DNA of 64,000 bases from the NCBI GenBank assembly GCA_001464115.1, contig LNES01000003.1, positions 62,001 to 126,000 on the forward strand. The letters are read 5' to 3'. The translations under genes and the position numbers were made by a program. Positions 17,495-25,720 of this stretch are shown here, piece after piece. The DNA comes from Chlamydiae bacterium Ga0074140. GTDB lineage: Bacteria > Chlamydiota > Chlamydiia > Chlamydiales > Rhabdochlamydiaceae. Under the pieces are notes generated by a model that searched no databases, was not told the origin of the DNA, and worked only from the letters and a program-made list of their open reading frames with translations. Within the stretch, counting starts at the first letter, position 1, and each line of letters begins with the position of its first letter.

Positions 17495-18002
17495 GAGTTT
17501 TGAAGAGTATTACAAGCAGAAGCTGATCCATCCCGATACACTGGAAAGTCGGTGTGTTGAGCTGAAAAAAGCTGGTAGGACGATTGCGACGTTGAATGGC
17601 TCGTTTGACCTGCTGCATGCAGGACATCTCGAAATTCTCTATCAGGCTTCACGACAGGCAGATCTTCTCATTGTTGCTCTCAATAGCGATGCTTCGATCA
17701 AACAGTACAAAAGTCCGAATCGTCCGATCATCACACTCGAGTACCGTCTCAGAATGGTCGCTGCACTCGAATTTGTAGACCATGTCACCTGGTTTGAAGA
17801 GACTGATCCGCGAGCTCTTCTCTCGAAAATTAAACCTCAGGTGCACGTCAATGGAGCCGAATATGGAGAGAATTGCATTGAGGCAGAAACTGTGAAGAAG
17901 CATGGCGGACGCGTACACATCGTCTCTCTTGTTCCCGGACTTTCCACTTCAGACATTCTGAAGAAGATTACCAGCTTGGAGGGGGCATCGCCATGCGTTT
18001 AA
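17463..18002 (+). CDS. D-glycero-beta-D-manno-heptose 1-phosphate adenylyltransferase-like nucleotidyltransferase (RfaE2 type)
   Basis: 179 residues, a single cytidylyltransferase-fold domain. The HxGH signature is present in TLNGSFDLLHAGHLEIL, followed by VALNSDASIKQYK and the late VPGLSTSDILKKI loop typical of the RfaE domain II. It would make ADP-heptose for LPS core; many chlamydiae lack heptose in their LOS, so a related nucleotidyl transfer is an alternative. Overlap with lon and with the rhomboid gene (10 bases) indicates one transcript. Confidence 0.82.
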   Translation: MRSSVSRSLPRSFEEYYKQKLIHPDTLESRCVELKKAGRTIATLNGSFDLLHAGHLEILYQASRQADLLIVALNSDASIKQYKSPNRPIITLEYRLRMVAALEFVDHVTWFEETDPRALLSKIKPQVHVNGAEYGENCIEAETVKKHGGRVHIVSLVPGLSTSDILKKITSLEGASPCV

Positions 18003-19159
18003 TTGGCTCCCTCTCTGAAGAGAAAGAGGCTTATGTCTTTTGTACCTTTCTTTCAAAAAAAGAGGGGATCCGCTGTAGCTATGAAGCTTTTGTCGATAAA
18101 GAGACGAAAAAGCATGCGGTGCGCATCTGGATCGAGAATGAGGATGATTTTACTAAGGCAAAGGCCTGGTTTGATAGATTTAAAGAGGCTCCTCAGGAGT
18201 TTTATCTTCAGGAAGAGCCCGCAATCGTTTCCCATCCACCTGCCCCTGATGTAGCAAAAGATATTCCCCCTGAACGGAAGAGGTTTAGGGTGAAGGTGGC
18301 AATGCGACCGCCCGGGAAATTTACTCTTACACTTACCAATATCCTTCTTATTTTCTGCGTTTTTCTCTTCTTTTGGAATGGAACACAGAGAGTCAAAATG
18401 CAAGAGTTTCGGGGTCATTTGGCGAGCGAGCTGGAGTTTACTCCCCTCGAGCGGGTAACGCTTTTTGATTATCCTCACGCCTACCAAGTTCTTGCGAGTG
18501 TACTCGCGACAATTCCCTCTGAAGATCTCAAAGATGCTAAGAGCTTAAAGGATCTACCTTCTGCAGAACGAGAAAGCATCGAACAAGCAGAGAAGATTCC
18601 TTCATGGAAGGGATTATACGACCTCTTCGTAAAAATGAAAAAGGGAGACGATGAGCCCCCACCACCTCTTTTCGAAAAGATCCGCCAAGGCGAAATCTGG
18701 AGATTGATTAGCCCTATCTTCATGCATGGCGGTTTTTTGCATATCCTCTTCAACATGGCGTGGCTCTGGATTTTGGGAAGACAAATCGAAGAGCGGATCG
18801 GGGTGATGCGGATGGCTCTCCTCATCAGTGTCATCGCTGTGATTTCCAATGTGTTTCAATATCTCATGGGAGGACCCTTCTTTTTAGGTTTTTCCGGTGC
18901 CGTTGTCGGCATGGCTGGATTTATCTGGATGCGACAAAAAGTAGCACCTTGGGAAGGCTATCCTTTGCAACGCACCACTGCATTTTTTATCCTGATCTTT
19001 GTGATCGCCATGTTTGCACTTGAGCTCTTCTCTTTTGCCATGCAAATTTTTGTGAAGTCGGAACTCTCTGCCAATATCGCAAACACCGCACACATTATTG
19101 GAGGTCTTGTTGGCATGGCCCTCGGACGACTCCCCCTCTTCAAAAGGAGAGCTGCATGA
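17993..19159 (+). CDS. Rhomboid-family intramembrane serine protease (GlpG-like)
   Basis: 388 residues. N-terminal cytosolic domain (1-85) of the GlpG type, a linker with Pro-rich segment, one membrane helix near 105-125, then a long loop to residue about 220 and the rhomboid core. Core residues are present: [11 protein letters not shown] (oxyanion His and Asn), GFSGAVVG with nucleophile Ser301, and [12 protein letters not shown] with His367. It cuts membrane-anchored proteins within the bilayer. The inserted roughly 100-residue loop between helix one and the core is unusual in length. Translationally coupled to rnz (ATGA overlap). Confidence 0.9.
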   Translation: MRLIGSLSEEKEAYVFCTFLSKKEGIRCSYEAFVDKETKKHAVRIWIENEDDFTKAKAWFDRFKEAPQEFYLQEEPAIVSHPPAPDVAKDIPPERKRFRVKVAMRPPGKFTLTLTNILLIFCVFLFFWNGTQRVKMQEFRGHLASELEFTPLERVTLFDYPHAYQVLASVLATIPSEDLKDAKSLKDLPSAERESIEQAEKIPSWKGLYDLFVKMKKGDDEPPPPLFEKIRQGEIWRLISPIFMHGGFLHILFNMAWLWILGRQIEERIGVMRMALLISVIAVISNVFQYLMGGPFFLGFSGAVVGMAGFIWMRQKVAPWEGYPLQRTTAFFILIFVIAMFALELFSFAMQIFVKSELSANIANTAHIIGGLVGMALGRLPLFKRRAA

Positions 19160-20061
19160 GTGTACGCGATCTGATCATCTTAGGTTGTTCGAGCCAGCAG
19201 CCAACACGCACAAGAAACCATGGTGCTTACCTCTTTCGTTGGAATGGAGAGGGGCTCCTCTTCGACCCCGGAGAGGGAACACAGAGACAATTCATCTTCG
19301 CAAATGTGGCCCCCACGTGTGTGACACGTATGTTCATCAGCCATTTCCATGGAGATCATTGCCTCGGCCTCGGCTCGATGCTCATGCGCCTCAACCTTGA
19401 TAAAGTTACCCATCCCATCCACTGCTACTATCCCGCCAGCGGCAAGGTCTATTTCGATCGCCTGCGTTTTGGCTGTATCTACCACGAGAACATCACCGTC
19501 ATCGAACACCCCGTTAAAGAAGAGGGGCTCGTCCATGAAGATGACCATTTCCGCATCGAAGCCAAATTTCTGGAGCACGGGATCGAGAATGTTGGGTGGA
19601 GAGTCCAGGAAAAAGATTGGCGCAAATTTGATAAGCAGCAGCTGGATGCCCATGGCGTCAAGGGACCGCTCGTGCGTGACCTTGAAAAAGCCGGACAGGT
19701 CAAGATCGATGGGCGTATCGTGACATTGGACCAGGTGAGCACACTCAAAAAAGGAGATGTCCTTGCCGTAGTGATCGATACCACCTACACGCAAGCTGCC
19801 GTTGATCTCGCAAAGGATGCTAAACTCCTTCTCTGCGAAAGCACCTACCTTGAAAGACATCGACAGCTCGCCCTAGACCATCATCATTTAACCGCCAAAC
19901 AAGCAGCAGAGATCGCCAAAAAAGCCGGAGCGGAACTCCTGATTCTCACACACTTTTCGGCGCGTTACCAGGATCTCGAAGAGTTTGAAAAGGAGGCGCG
20001 CGCCGTTTTCCCCAACACGCTCGTTGCCGAAGACTTTAAGACCTTTCCCTTCCCGCGTTAG
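19156..20061 (+). CDS. rnz: Ribonuclease Z (tRNA 3' endonuclease)
   Basis: 301 residues. Metallo-beta-lactamase fold with [21 protein letters not shown] before it, VVIDTTYTQ for the metal-bridging Asp, and the late [10 protein letters not shown] and LTHFSARY motifs of RNase Z. Cleaves 3' trailers from pre-tRNAs lacking an encoded CCA. Coupled to the rhomboid gene by a 4-base overlap. Chlamydia keeps a homologue in the same neighbourhood (CT346). Confidence 0.93.
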   Translation: MSVRDLIILGCSSQQPTRTRNHGAYLFRWNGEGLLFDPGEGTQRQFIFANVAPTCVTRMFISHFHGDHCLGLGSMLMRLNLDKVTHPIHCYYPASGKVYFDRLRFGCIYHENITVIEHPVKEEGLVHEDDHFRIEAKFLEHGIENVGWRVQEKDWRKFDKQQLDAHGVKGPLVRDLEKAGQVKIDGRIVTLDQVSTLKKGDVLAVVIDTTYTQAAVDLAKDAKLLLCESTYLERHRQLALDHHHLTAKQAAEIAKKAGAELLILTHFSARYQDLEEFEKEARAVFPNTLVAEDFKTFPFPR

Positions 20062-20082
20062 AAAGTAAAACGGAGGTAAATT

Positions 20083-20634
20083 ATGGCAGCAAAGACTTCG
20101 AACAGCGTGCCTAACTATGCAGATATTATAAATCAACCGGGGCTAAACCTGGCTTCCATTCATGCCGAGTATCTAAAGAGATACGCTGCACAGGTTTTCA
20201 ATGAGGAGAGCGCGAAGGCACTTCTCCCTAGTTTAGGGATATCTCCAACCCCCGAAAAAATCCAAGAATTTATCAAAGGCGGAGAGGTGGGGAAAAAAGT
20301 TTTTGACAAATCATCTCAACGCACGTTTGAAAAGAATCTTAAAAAAGCAAAAAGAGGGGGTGAAGGTGTAGACCTAAAAGAAGCTGCCGATCGGACCACA
20401 ATAAGAATATTGGACCCTAAAAAAACCATCTCGATGTTGAACAGAGGAGCATCAGGAGTTTGTTCTGGATGCACTAAAACCGCCTCTGAACTGAATGCGG
20501 AGTTGGAAGAGGCGATTCTTTTGCTGAGATGTTCGCGTTGCAAAGCAGCCATGTACTGCTCAACCGCTTGCCAGAAGGCGCACTGGCCGACGCACAAACT
20601 GGTCTGCAAAGTTCCTACAGGCACAAAGCCTTAA
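20083..20634 (+). CDS. MYND zinc-finger protein, candidate host-directed effector
   Basis: 183 residues with a strong ribosome site (GGAGG) 9 bases before ATG. The N-terminal 120 residues are unrecognised and Lys-rich. The C-terminus is a complete MYND finger: C127-x2-C130, C150-x2-C153, C159-x3-C163, H171-x3-C175, with the spacing and the TACQKAHWPTHKLVC ending usual in eukaryotic MYND proteins. MYND fingers bind Pro-rich peptides in eukaryotic chromatin and signalling proteins and are rare in bacteria, so acquisition from a host is likely. Insert between C130 and C150 is longer than usual. Convergent overlap (4 bases) with the next gene. Confidence 0.75.
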   Translation: MAAKTSNSVPNYADIINQPGLNLASIHAEYLKRYAAQVFNEESAKALLPSLGISPTPEKIQEFIKGGEVGKKVFDKSSQRTFEKNLKKAKRGGEGVDLKEAADRTTIRILDPKKTISMLNRGASGVCSGCTKTASELNAELEEAILLLRCSRCKAAMYCSTACQKAHWPTHKLVCKVPTGTKP

Positions 20635-20870
20635 ACTGCCAGCTCTTTGTGGAGAATCTCGAGCTCTTGAATAAGGATTTGTGTGGGCTCGGGATATTGA
20701 AGCAGGGAGAGCATCACTTTGCTCAGCGCAGAGTTTGCCCCTTCACCCTCTTGGTAGTTTTTTGCCGCAGAAAGAAGCGTCATCTCATCTGACAACTCCG
20801 GGACGCTGATTGGTTGTGTCATGATATTCTGAATGATCTGTCCCGCATCGCGTACATTTTCGCGTAACAT
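20631..20870 (-). CDS. Small hypothetical protein
   Basis: 79 residues, starting MLRENVRDAGQI and ending ILHKELAV, mostly helical with no membrane segment or recognised motif. It begins 3 bases after the stop of the gene at 20874-21095, so the two are probably one transcript. No family recognised. Confidence 0.5.
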   Translation of the reverse strand: MLRENVRDAGQIIQNIMTQPISVPELSDEMTLLSAAKNYQEGEGANSALSKVMLSLLQYPEPTQILIQELEILHKELAV

Positions 20871-20873
20871 ATT

Positions 20874-21095
20874 TTACAGCTCCGTCGCTTTTTTTGCGGC
20901 TTCTTGAAGGGAGAGGAGCTGATCTCGCACGCCTGAAAGATAAGCATCATCTCGCGCCTTATCTGGTGTGAGATTTTGCAGCGCCTGAATGAGCTGCCCA
21001 AGCGGCGCGCGCAGCTTTTTTGCAGCGACGATCTCTTCTGGCGAGTAGCCAGGAGGCTGTGCAGGTGGAATTCCACCAATCCGTTCGATTGCCAT
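20874..21095 (-). CDS. Small hypothetical helical protein
   Basis: 73 residues. An IGGIPPAQPPGYSPEE N-terminus is followed by two amphipathic helices (KKLRAPLGQLIQALQNL, LSGVRDQLLSLQEAAKKA). Size and helical hairpin shape recall T3SS needle-type or chaperone subunits, but there is no motif to support this. Lies downstream of the ABC-F gene, same strand, 56 bp gap, and directly before the gene at 20631. Confidence 0.5.
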   Translation of the reverse strand: MAIERIGGIPPAQPPGYSPEEIVAAKKLRAPLGQLIQALQNLTPDKARDDAYLSGVRDQLLSLQEAAKKATEL

Positions 21096-21151
21096 ATCCT
21101 TTCGGAATACGCAAAATCCCCGATCTTTGCAACCGGATTCGTCTTCCTCTT

Positions 21152-22738
21152 CTATTTCTTGGAGTGAACGCTAAGATACTCGTCGAGCGTGCCGGTAAAG
21201 GAGCGGATGCCCTTCTCTTCGAAGGCGATAATCTTTGAAGCAGAGCGGTTGATCAGATCTCTGTCATGGCTTGCGACGATAACGGTGCCTTTGTAATCCT
21301 GAAGAGCCCAGGCGAGTGCAGAGACAGCTTCGAGGTCTAAGTGGTTGTTGGGCTCATCCATGATGAGAACGTTGTAGTTGCAGAGCATCATGCCGGCAAT
21401 AATAAGCCTTGCTGTTTCTCCTCCGGAGAGATGGGAGACGGGTTTAAAGGCGTCATCGCCACCGAAGAGCATTTTACCGAGCACGCTGCGGATGTCCTGA
21501 TCGTAGACCCCTTCTTTGCGTTTTTTGAGCCACTCAAAGGCGGTCATGTTGGTCTTTTTATCGATAATTTCTGCGTGGTTTTGCGGAAAATACCCGATCT
21601 GTACCTGATGGCCTACCTCTAGATCTCCCTGGTCTTGCGGAACAACCTGCGCAAGCATTTTGAGCAGTGTCGTTTTCCCGCGGCCGTTATTTCCGATCAC
21701 CCCGATCTTGTCGCCCTTCAATGCCTCATAGGAAAAACCGGTAATGACCTTGTTCCCATCGTAGGCTTTGGAGATGCCCTCTGCTTTAAAAACAACCTGG
21801 CCGGAGGGTTTTTCTGGAGGGTAGAAGCGGATGTAAGGTCGTTGGATGTTTGATTTTTTGAGCTCCATCGGCTCGAGACGCTCGATTTCGCGCACACGGG
21901 ACTGCACCTGGCTTGCACGTGTTCCGGCGCCAAAACGCGCGACAAACTCTTTAAGCTGCGCGATCTTTTTCTCTTTTGTCTTGTTCTCAGATTCAGCGCG
22001 TTCTCGCACGGAGGTCTTTGCTGCGAACATATCGTCGTAATTACCGGGATAGATGATCAGCGTTTCGTAATCGATGTCGGCGATATGCGTTGTGATCGCG
22101 TTGAGGAAGTGGCGGTCGTGGCTGATGACAACCAGCGTGCCAGTATATTTGTGGAGGAACTCTTCTAGCCAACCGATCGATTCCATGTCGAGGTGGTTGG
22201 TGGGTTCGTCGAGAAGTAGAGCATCGGGATTCCCGAAGAGCGCCTGTACGAGAAGCACGCGGAACTGCATGTCGGTGGGGAGGGTCTCCATCTTCTCTTG
22301 TTGCACCTTAGGAGGAATACCCATACCCGTGAGAAGAGCCTCTGCCTCGGCTTCAGCTTCATAGCCATTCTCTTCTGCAATGACCTCTTCTAATTCGCCC
22401 AAACGGATACCGATCTCATCCGTCATCTCTTCGAGATAAAGCTGGTCGCGCTCTTTTAATGCATCCCACAAGCGCTGGTTGCCCATGATGACAACATCCA
22501 GCACCTTCTCTTCTCGGAATGCTTCAATGTTCTGCTTGAGGAATCCCACACGGTGTGGAAGAGTCACAGTCCCCGAAGTGGGCTCCTCCATCTTCATGAT
22601 GACTTTGAGAAGTGTGGATTTGCCCGAACCGTTAGGTCCGGTTAAACCGTAGCGGTTGCCCGAGCTAAAGGTGGCGGTGACGTTTTCGAAAAGCGTGCGA
22701 CCGCCGATCTTTTTTGAAATTTCTTTTAAAGTAATCAT
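21152..22738 (-). CDS. ABC-F family ATPase (YbiT-like translation factor)
   Basis: 528 residues, two ABC modules in one chain with no membrane domain. Walker A GPNGSGKSTLL and GNNGRGKTTLL, the second signature LSGGETARLIIAG, Walker B VLIMDEPNNHLD and ALLLDEPTNHLD, and the charged ABC-F linker between them (SVRERAESENKTKEKK). The first-domain signature is degenerate (LPTDMQFRVLL), as in YbiT relatives. Such proteins act at the ribosomal E site. It is divergent from xerC, as in Chlamydia CT348/CT347. Confidence 0.92.
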   Translation of the reverse strand: MITLKEISKKIGGRTLFENVTATFSSGNRYGLTGPNGSGKSTLLKVIMKMEEPTSGTVTLPHRVGFLKQNIEAFREEKVLDVVIMGNQRLWDALKERDQLYLEEMTDEIGIRLGELEEVIAEENGYEAEAEAEALLTGMGIPPKVQQEKMETLPTDMQFRVLLVQALFGNPDALLLDEPTNHLDMESIGWLEEFLHKYTGTLVVISHDRHFLNAITTHIADIDYETLIIYPGNYDDMFAAKTSVRERAESENKTKEKKIAQLKEFVARFGAGTRASQVQSRVREIERLEPMELKKSNIQRPYIRFYPPEKPSGQVVFKAEGISKAYDGNKVITGFSYEALKGDKIGVIGNNGRGKTTLLKMLAQVVPQDQGDLEVGHQVQIGYFPQNHAEIIDKKTNMTAFEWLKKRKEGVYDQDIRSVLGKMLFGGDDAFKPVSHLSGGETARLIIAGMMLCNYNVLIMDEPNNHLDLEAVSALAWALQDYKGTVIVASHDRDLINRSASKIIAFEEKGIRSFTGTLDEYLSVHSKK

Positions 22739-22758
22739 AAGGACACAATAGTACCATA

Positions 22759-23655
22759 ATGATGCCCGACGTCAAGACAGCTATTTCACATTTTTTGGAG
22801 TATTTGAGGGTGGTGAAGAACGCCTCACCCCATACCCTGCGCAACTACGGGATGGATCTAGAAATTTTTAATGAGCATCTCAAAGAAAAACCCCTGAAAT
22901 CGATCGATAAGCGTGAAGTTCGCAGTTTTTTGGCCGCTCTAACAGAAAAACAGGCCAAAAAACGAACCATCCTAAGGCGCCTCTCCTCCCTTCGATCCTT
23001 CTTCCACTACCTCTGCCGGGAGAAGCTGATCGACTCGGACCCTATGGAGGAGATCGATAGCCCCAAGCTTGAAAAGACCCTGCCAGCCTCGCTCTCCTAT
23101 GAGCAGGTCGAAAGGCTCTTCGCACTTCCCGATACGACATGCCACCTCGGCTTGCGCGACCGGTGCATCATGGAGCTTTTCTACAGCTCAGGCCTCCGCA
23201 TCAGCGAACTCGCGTCGCTCAATCGTGCCGACTTTAACGCTGCCCATCTACAGGTCCGCGTCATGGGAAAGGGCAAGAAGCAGCGCGTCGTTCCCATCAC
23301 CCAAACCGCAGCTGCATGGATTCAAAAGTATCTAGCCGACCCCGAACGAGATTCTATCGAGGAGGATAGCGCTGCCATCTTCCTCAACAAATGGGGCAAG
23401 CGGATCACCACCCGCTCGATCGACCGCAAATTCGAGGAGTATCTCAAGGCAAGCGGTCTCTCAGGCAAAATCACCCCCCACACCATCCGGCACACCATCG
23501 CCACCCACTGGCTCGAAAAAGGCATGGACCTAAAGACGATCCAAACGCTCCTCGGGCACAGCTCTCTTGCAACCACCACGATCTACACCCAAGTTTCCAC
23601 GCGCCTCAAGCGCGAGGTGTACGATAAGGCTCATCCAAGAGCGCAGAAGAAGTGA
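22759..23655 (+). CDS. xerC: Tyrosine recombinase XerC
   Basis: 298 residues. N-terminal SAM-like core-binding domain (SHFLEYLRVVKNASPHTLRNY) and catalytic domain with all residues: R147 (SSGLRISEL), K171 (MGKGKKQR), H241 and R244 (PHTIRHTIATHW), H267 (LLGHSSL) and nucleophile Y276 (TTTIYTQV). Size and neighbours match the chromosomal XerC that resolves dimers at dif, rather than a phage integrase. ATG 22759 or the next codon could start it. Confidence 0.92.
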   Translation: MMPDVKTAISHFLEYLRVVKNASPHTLRNYGMDLEIFNEHLKEKPLKSIDKREVRSFLAALTEKQAKKRTILRRLSSLRSFFHYLCREKLIDSDPMEEIDSPKLEKTLPASLSYEQVERLFALPDTTCHLGLRDRCIMELFYSSGLRISELASLNRADFNAAHLQVRVMGKGKKQRVVPITQTAAAWIQKYLADPERDSIEEDSAAIFLNKWGKRITTRSIDRKFEEYLKASGLSGKITPHTIRHTIATHWLEKGMDLKTIQTLLGHSSLATTTIYTQVSTRLKREVYDKAHPRAQKK

Positions 23656-23743
23656 TAGAGGATCTTTTTTGGAGTGCGCGTGACTCGTCACCGCTTTCAT
23701 GGGCAGCGACTTGTCGCTGTCTCCTTACTTTGATCCAACCAAG

Positions 23744-23965
23744 TTACATAGGTAATACTCCGACCAAGTTTTTGTATGCTTGTTCATCGTCGTCTGCTTC
23801 CCACTCACTCAGCATTGCATTCAGAGTCTGAAAATAATCTAGATCTAGAAGAGTAACTTCATGGAAGACAACGGCATCACCTTGCAGTTTGTACGGGATT
23901 GAATCTTCTTTGCCGAGAAGAGCATGCTTTCTGATTTTTTGAGACACAATTTCCTCATTATCCAA
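23744..23965 (-). CDS. Small acidic hypothetical protein, antitoxin-like C-terminus
   Basis: 73 codons from a TTG at 23965, immediately after an in-frame TGA; no ATG is available. The middle contains IPYKLQGDAVVFHEVTLLDL and the end SEWEADDDEQAYKNL. The acidic end with W..EEDEAYxxL pattern resembles the tails of small AbrB/MazE-like antitoxins, but no toxin partner is next to it. The unusual start suggests a truncated remnant. Weak call. Confidence 0.4.
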   Translation of the reverse strand: MDNEEIVSQKIRKHALLGKEDSIPYKLQGDAVVFHEVTLLDLDYFQTLNAMLSEWEADDDEQAYKNLVGVLPM

Positions 23966-24000
23966 TCAGCGCTCATTACTCATCGATTGCAGTTGAAAAA

Positions 24001-24344
24001 AGCGGGAAGGCGATAAGCCGGATTTTGTCGGCTGCTTGCGCAGCGAGCAATCATTCTTCTAGGGAGCCTGTCGCCAGGCTCCTCGAGCGACATTATGTTA
24101 GAGCCCCGCGGAGAACGGTTGGCTCATATTCGTCTTGCTTCAGATAGGGTTTACAGCACCCTGCATCTCTGCAGGTGTGGCCGGCTCCTGAAGCCAGCAT
24201 TTTCAGCCTGTCCGCGAAAAGCGGCGGTGTGTTTTCTGTTATACTTTCCGTAGCCTTGCGGCCCCCAGTCTTTCACTGGTATCTTCTCCTGCGAAGTCCA
24301 GACTTTCCTCCTCGATCTCTCGAGGCGATTGCTTGCCTTCCCAA
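24001..24344 (-). ncRNA. rnpB: RNase P RNA (type A)
   Basis: Read on the minus strand, the 5' end GGGAAGGC pairs perfectly with GCCTTCCC at the 3' end (helix P1). Conserved blocks follow in order: GAGGAAAGTC near the 5' end (24290s), ACAGAAAACACACCGCC (J-region), ACCCTATCTGAAGCAAG, and CCGGCTTATCGCC before the 3' closure, then a T-run. About 344 nt, type A length. It is the catalytic subunit that matures tRNA 5' ends. It sits 6 bases after the cdsZ stop on the same strand, so co-transcription is possible. Confidence 0.93.
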
Positions 24345-24350
24345 AAAATA

Positions 24351-25118
24351 TTAGGTGCTAGCCATGCGGCGGCGGCGGCGCTTGGTCGCGACGGCGGTGC
24401 CTTCAACGGCTTCACTCTCTTGCCAGAAGTGGATGCGAGAGCAGTGTTCGCAGAAGACCAGATTTTCTCCCTTACGCACGAGGTTTTCATGCTGGGCGGT
24501 AAGAACGATGTGGCATCCGCTGCAGGTGCGGTTCTCGATGGGGACGATCACACGGTCTTTTTTGTTGCGGAGGAGTCTTTCGTAGATTTGGAGTGTTTCT
24601 GGATCTGCTTTTTTCGCCAGAGCATCGCGCTCGCTTTTTAATTGCGAACCTTCGTCATTGATCAGTTTAATGCTCGATTCGATCTCTTTGGCGAGGTTGT
24701 CGCTGCTGATTTCTGAAGATTTGAGACTCTCTTTGATCTTTTCGAAGATCTCATCTTCAGAGTTCTTCTTGTCCACGAGGTCGGAGACTTTCTGCTCGAG
24801 CGCGATCTTTTCACGTTCAGCTTGTGTCATCTCTTGTGTAAGCGCATTGAACTCGTCGACTTTTTTGACGCTGTTCTGTTGCGTTTCGAGTTTCTTGATT
24901 TTGGTTGTGACATCTTGGATCTTCTGCTCGAACGATTGGATCGTTTTACCGAGCTCTGCGATCTCCTGTTCCTTGTCGGCGAGCTGCTGATGGAGCTCTT
25001 TGCGCAATGTCTCGATCTGAGAAAGCTCTTTGAGGCGCTCTTTTTTTACGCGCATCAACCGGAGCATTTTCATGTCGAGTTCTTGAATGTCTAAAATCGG
25101 ACGTAGATGTTGTTGCAT
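24351..25118 (-). CDS. cdsZ: Coiled-coil zinc-ribbon protein CdsZ (CT398 homologue)
   Basis: 255 residues. Residues about 8-180 are a continuous coiled-coil hairpin (heptads around LADKEQEIAELGKTIQSFE). The C-terminal zf-RING_7/zinc-ribbon has CSGCH and CEHC pairs about 24 residues apart. A basic tail (ATKRRRRRMAST) follows. In C. trachomatis, CT398 (CdsZ) binds sigma-54 and T3SS export components, linking transcription and secretion; that role is taken from published work on the homologue. The same C4DUF fold also occurs in non-chlamydial bacteria. Confidence 0.85.
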   Translation of the reverse strand: MQQHLRPILDIQELDMKMLRLMRVKKERLKELSQIETLRKELHQQLADKEQEIAELGKTIQSFEQKIQDVTTKIKKLETQQNSVKKVDEFNALTQEMTQAEREKIALEQKVSDLVDKKNSEDEIFEKIKESLKSSEISSDNLAKEIESSIKLINDEGSQLKSERDALAKKADPETLQIYERLLRNKKDRVIVPIENRTCSGCHIVLTAQHENLVRKGENLVFCEHCSRIHFWQESEAVEGTAVATKRRRRRMAST

Positions 25119-25254
25119 TGGGCTCTCACGCTAAGTGCTTAAAATTCGTGAGATAACATTATCGACAGCCGGTAATAATCCTCAAGGGGTAAATTTTTAT
25201 TTGACACTGAGGGTGAAAAGATGGCAAGTAGAGGGGAGTGAATGGGGGAGATTT

Positions 25255-25551
25255 ATGAAAATGTGGAAGAAGCGGGTCGAACAGGCTCAGCACACAACAA
25301 AGATCACAGTCAAATTTGATGTGGGGTTCAAAAATGCCCTATATATCCGTGGCCATGGTGCTGGCCTGAGCTGGGAAAAGGGAAAGCTCATGAAGAACGT
25401 AGGCCCCGATACCTGGGTTTGGGAGACCGATTGTCCCGCCCAACATTGTGAGTTTAAGGTGCTGATCAACGATCAGGCCTATGAAGTAGGCGAAAATCAC
25501 CAACTGAAGAGCTGCAAAAACTTCGAATACACGCCACGCTTCGCTGCCTAG
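25255..25551 (+). CDS. Small carbohydrate-binding-module-like (CBM20/48-type) protein
   Basis: 98 residues from ATG 25255, preceded by GGGGGAG; the longer frame from 25135 lacks a ribosome site. It is one all-beta domain: TVKFDVGFKNALYIRGHG, then LSWEKGKLMKNVGPDTWVWETD and CEFKVLINDQAYEVGENH. This is the starch-binding/isoamylase-N immunoglobulin pattern with the two conserved Trp. It may bind glycogen, which chlamydiae store, or act as a stand-alone regulator. No signal peptide. Confidence 0.62.
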   Translation: MKMWKKRVEQAQHTTKITVKFDVGFKNALYIRGHGAGLSWEKGKLMKNVGPDTWVWETDCPAQHCEFKVLINDQAYEVGENHQLKSCKNFEYTPRFAA

Positions 25552-25560
25552 AGCAAGCGA

Positions 25561-25643
25561 TGAACGATGAGTGATGAATGCGGAACTAAAAAGTCGCATT
25601 TTTTCTTTATTTCTTGCGTTCATCATTCATCACTCATTGTTCA
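25561..25643. repeat. Inverted repeat between the CBM-like gene and glyA
   Basis: TGAACGATGAGTGATGAATG (25561-25580) pairs with the segment ending at 25643 with one mismatch, around a loop that contains a smaller A/T-rich hairpin. No T-run after the stem. No coding content. Confidence 0.75.
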
Positions 25644-25720
25644 GCACTTCTTAAAAACCATCACTTTTCTTAAAGAAGCGCTTTTGCCACAATCGCTTTC
25701 AAAATCAAAAGGTGAGGGAT

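Noticed and set aside
23700-23730. Small AGCGACTTGTCGCT hairpin after xerC
   Set aside because: Stem is only 5-6 bp with no T-run; not convincing as a terminator.
24239-24641. ORFs over the rnpB and zinc-ribbon region
   Set aside because: The region is RNase P RNA and the 3' end of cdsZ; the ORFs have no motif of their own.
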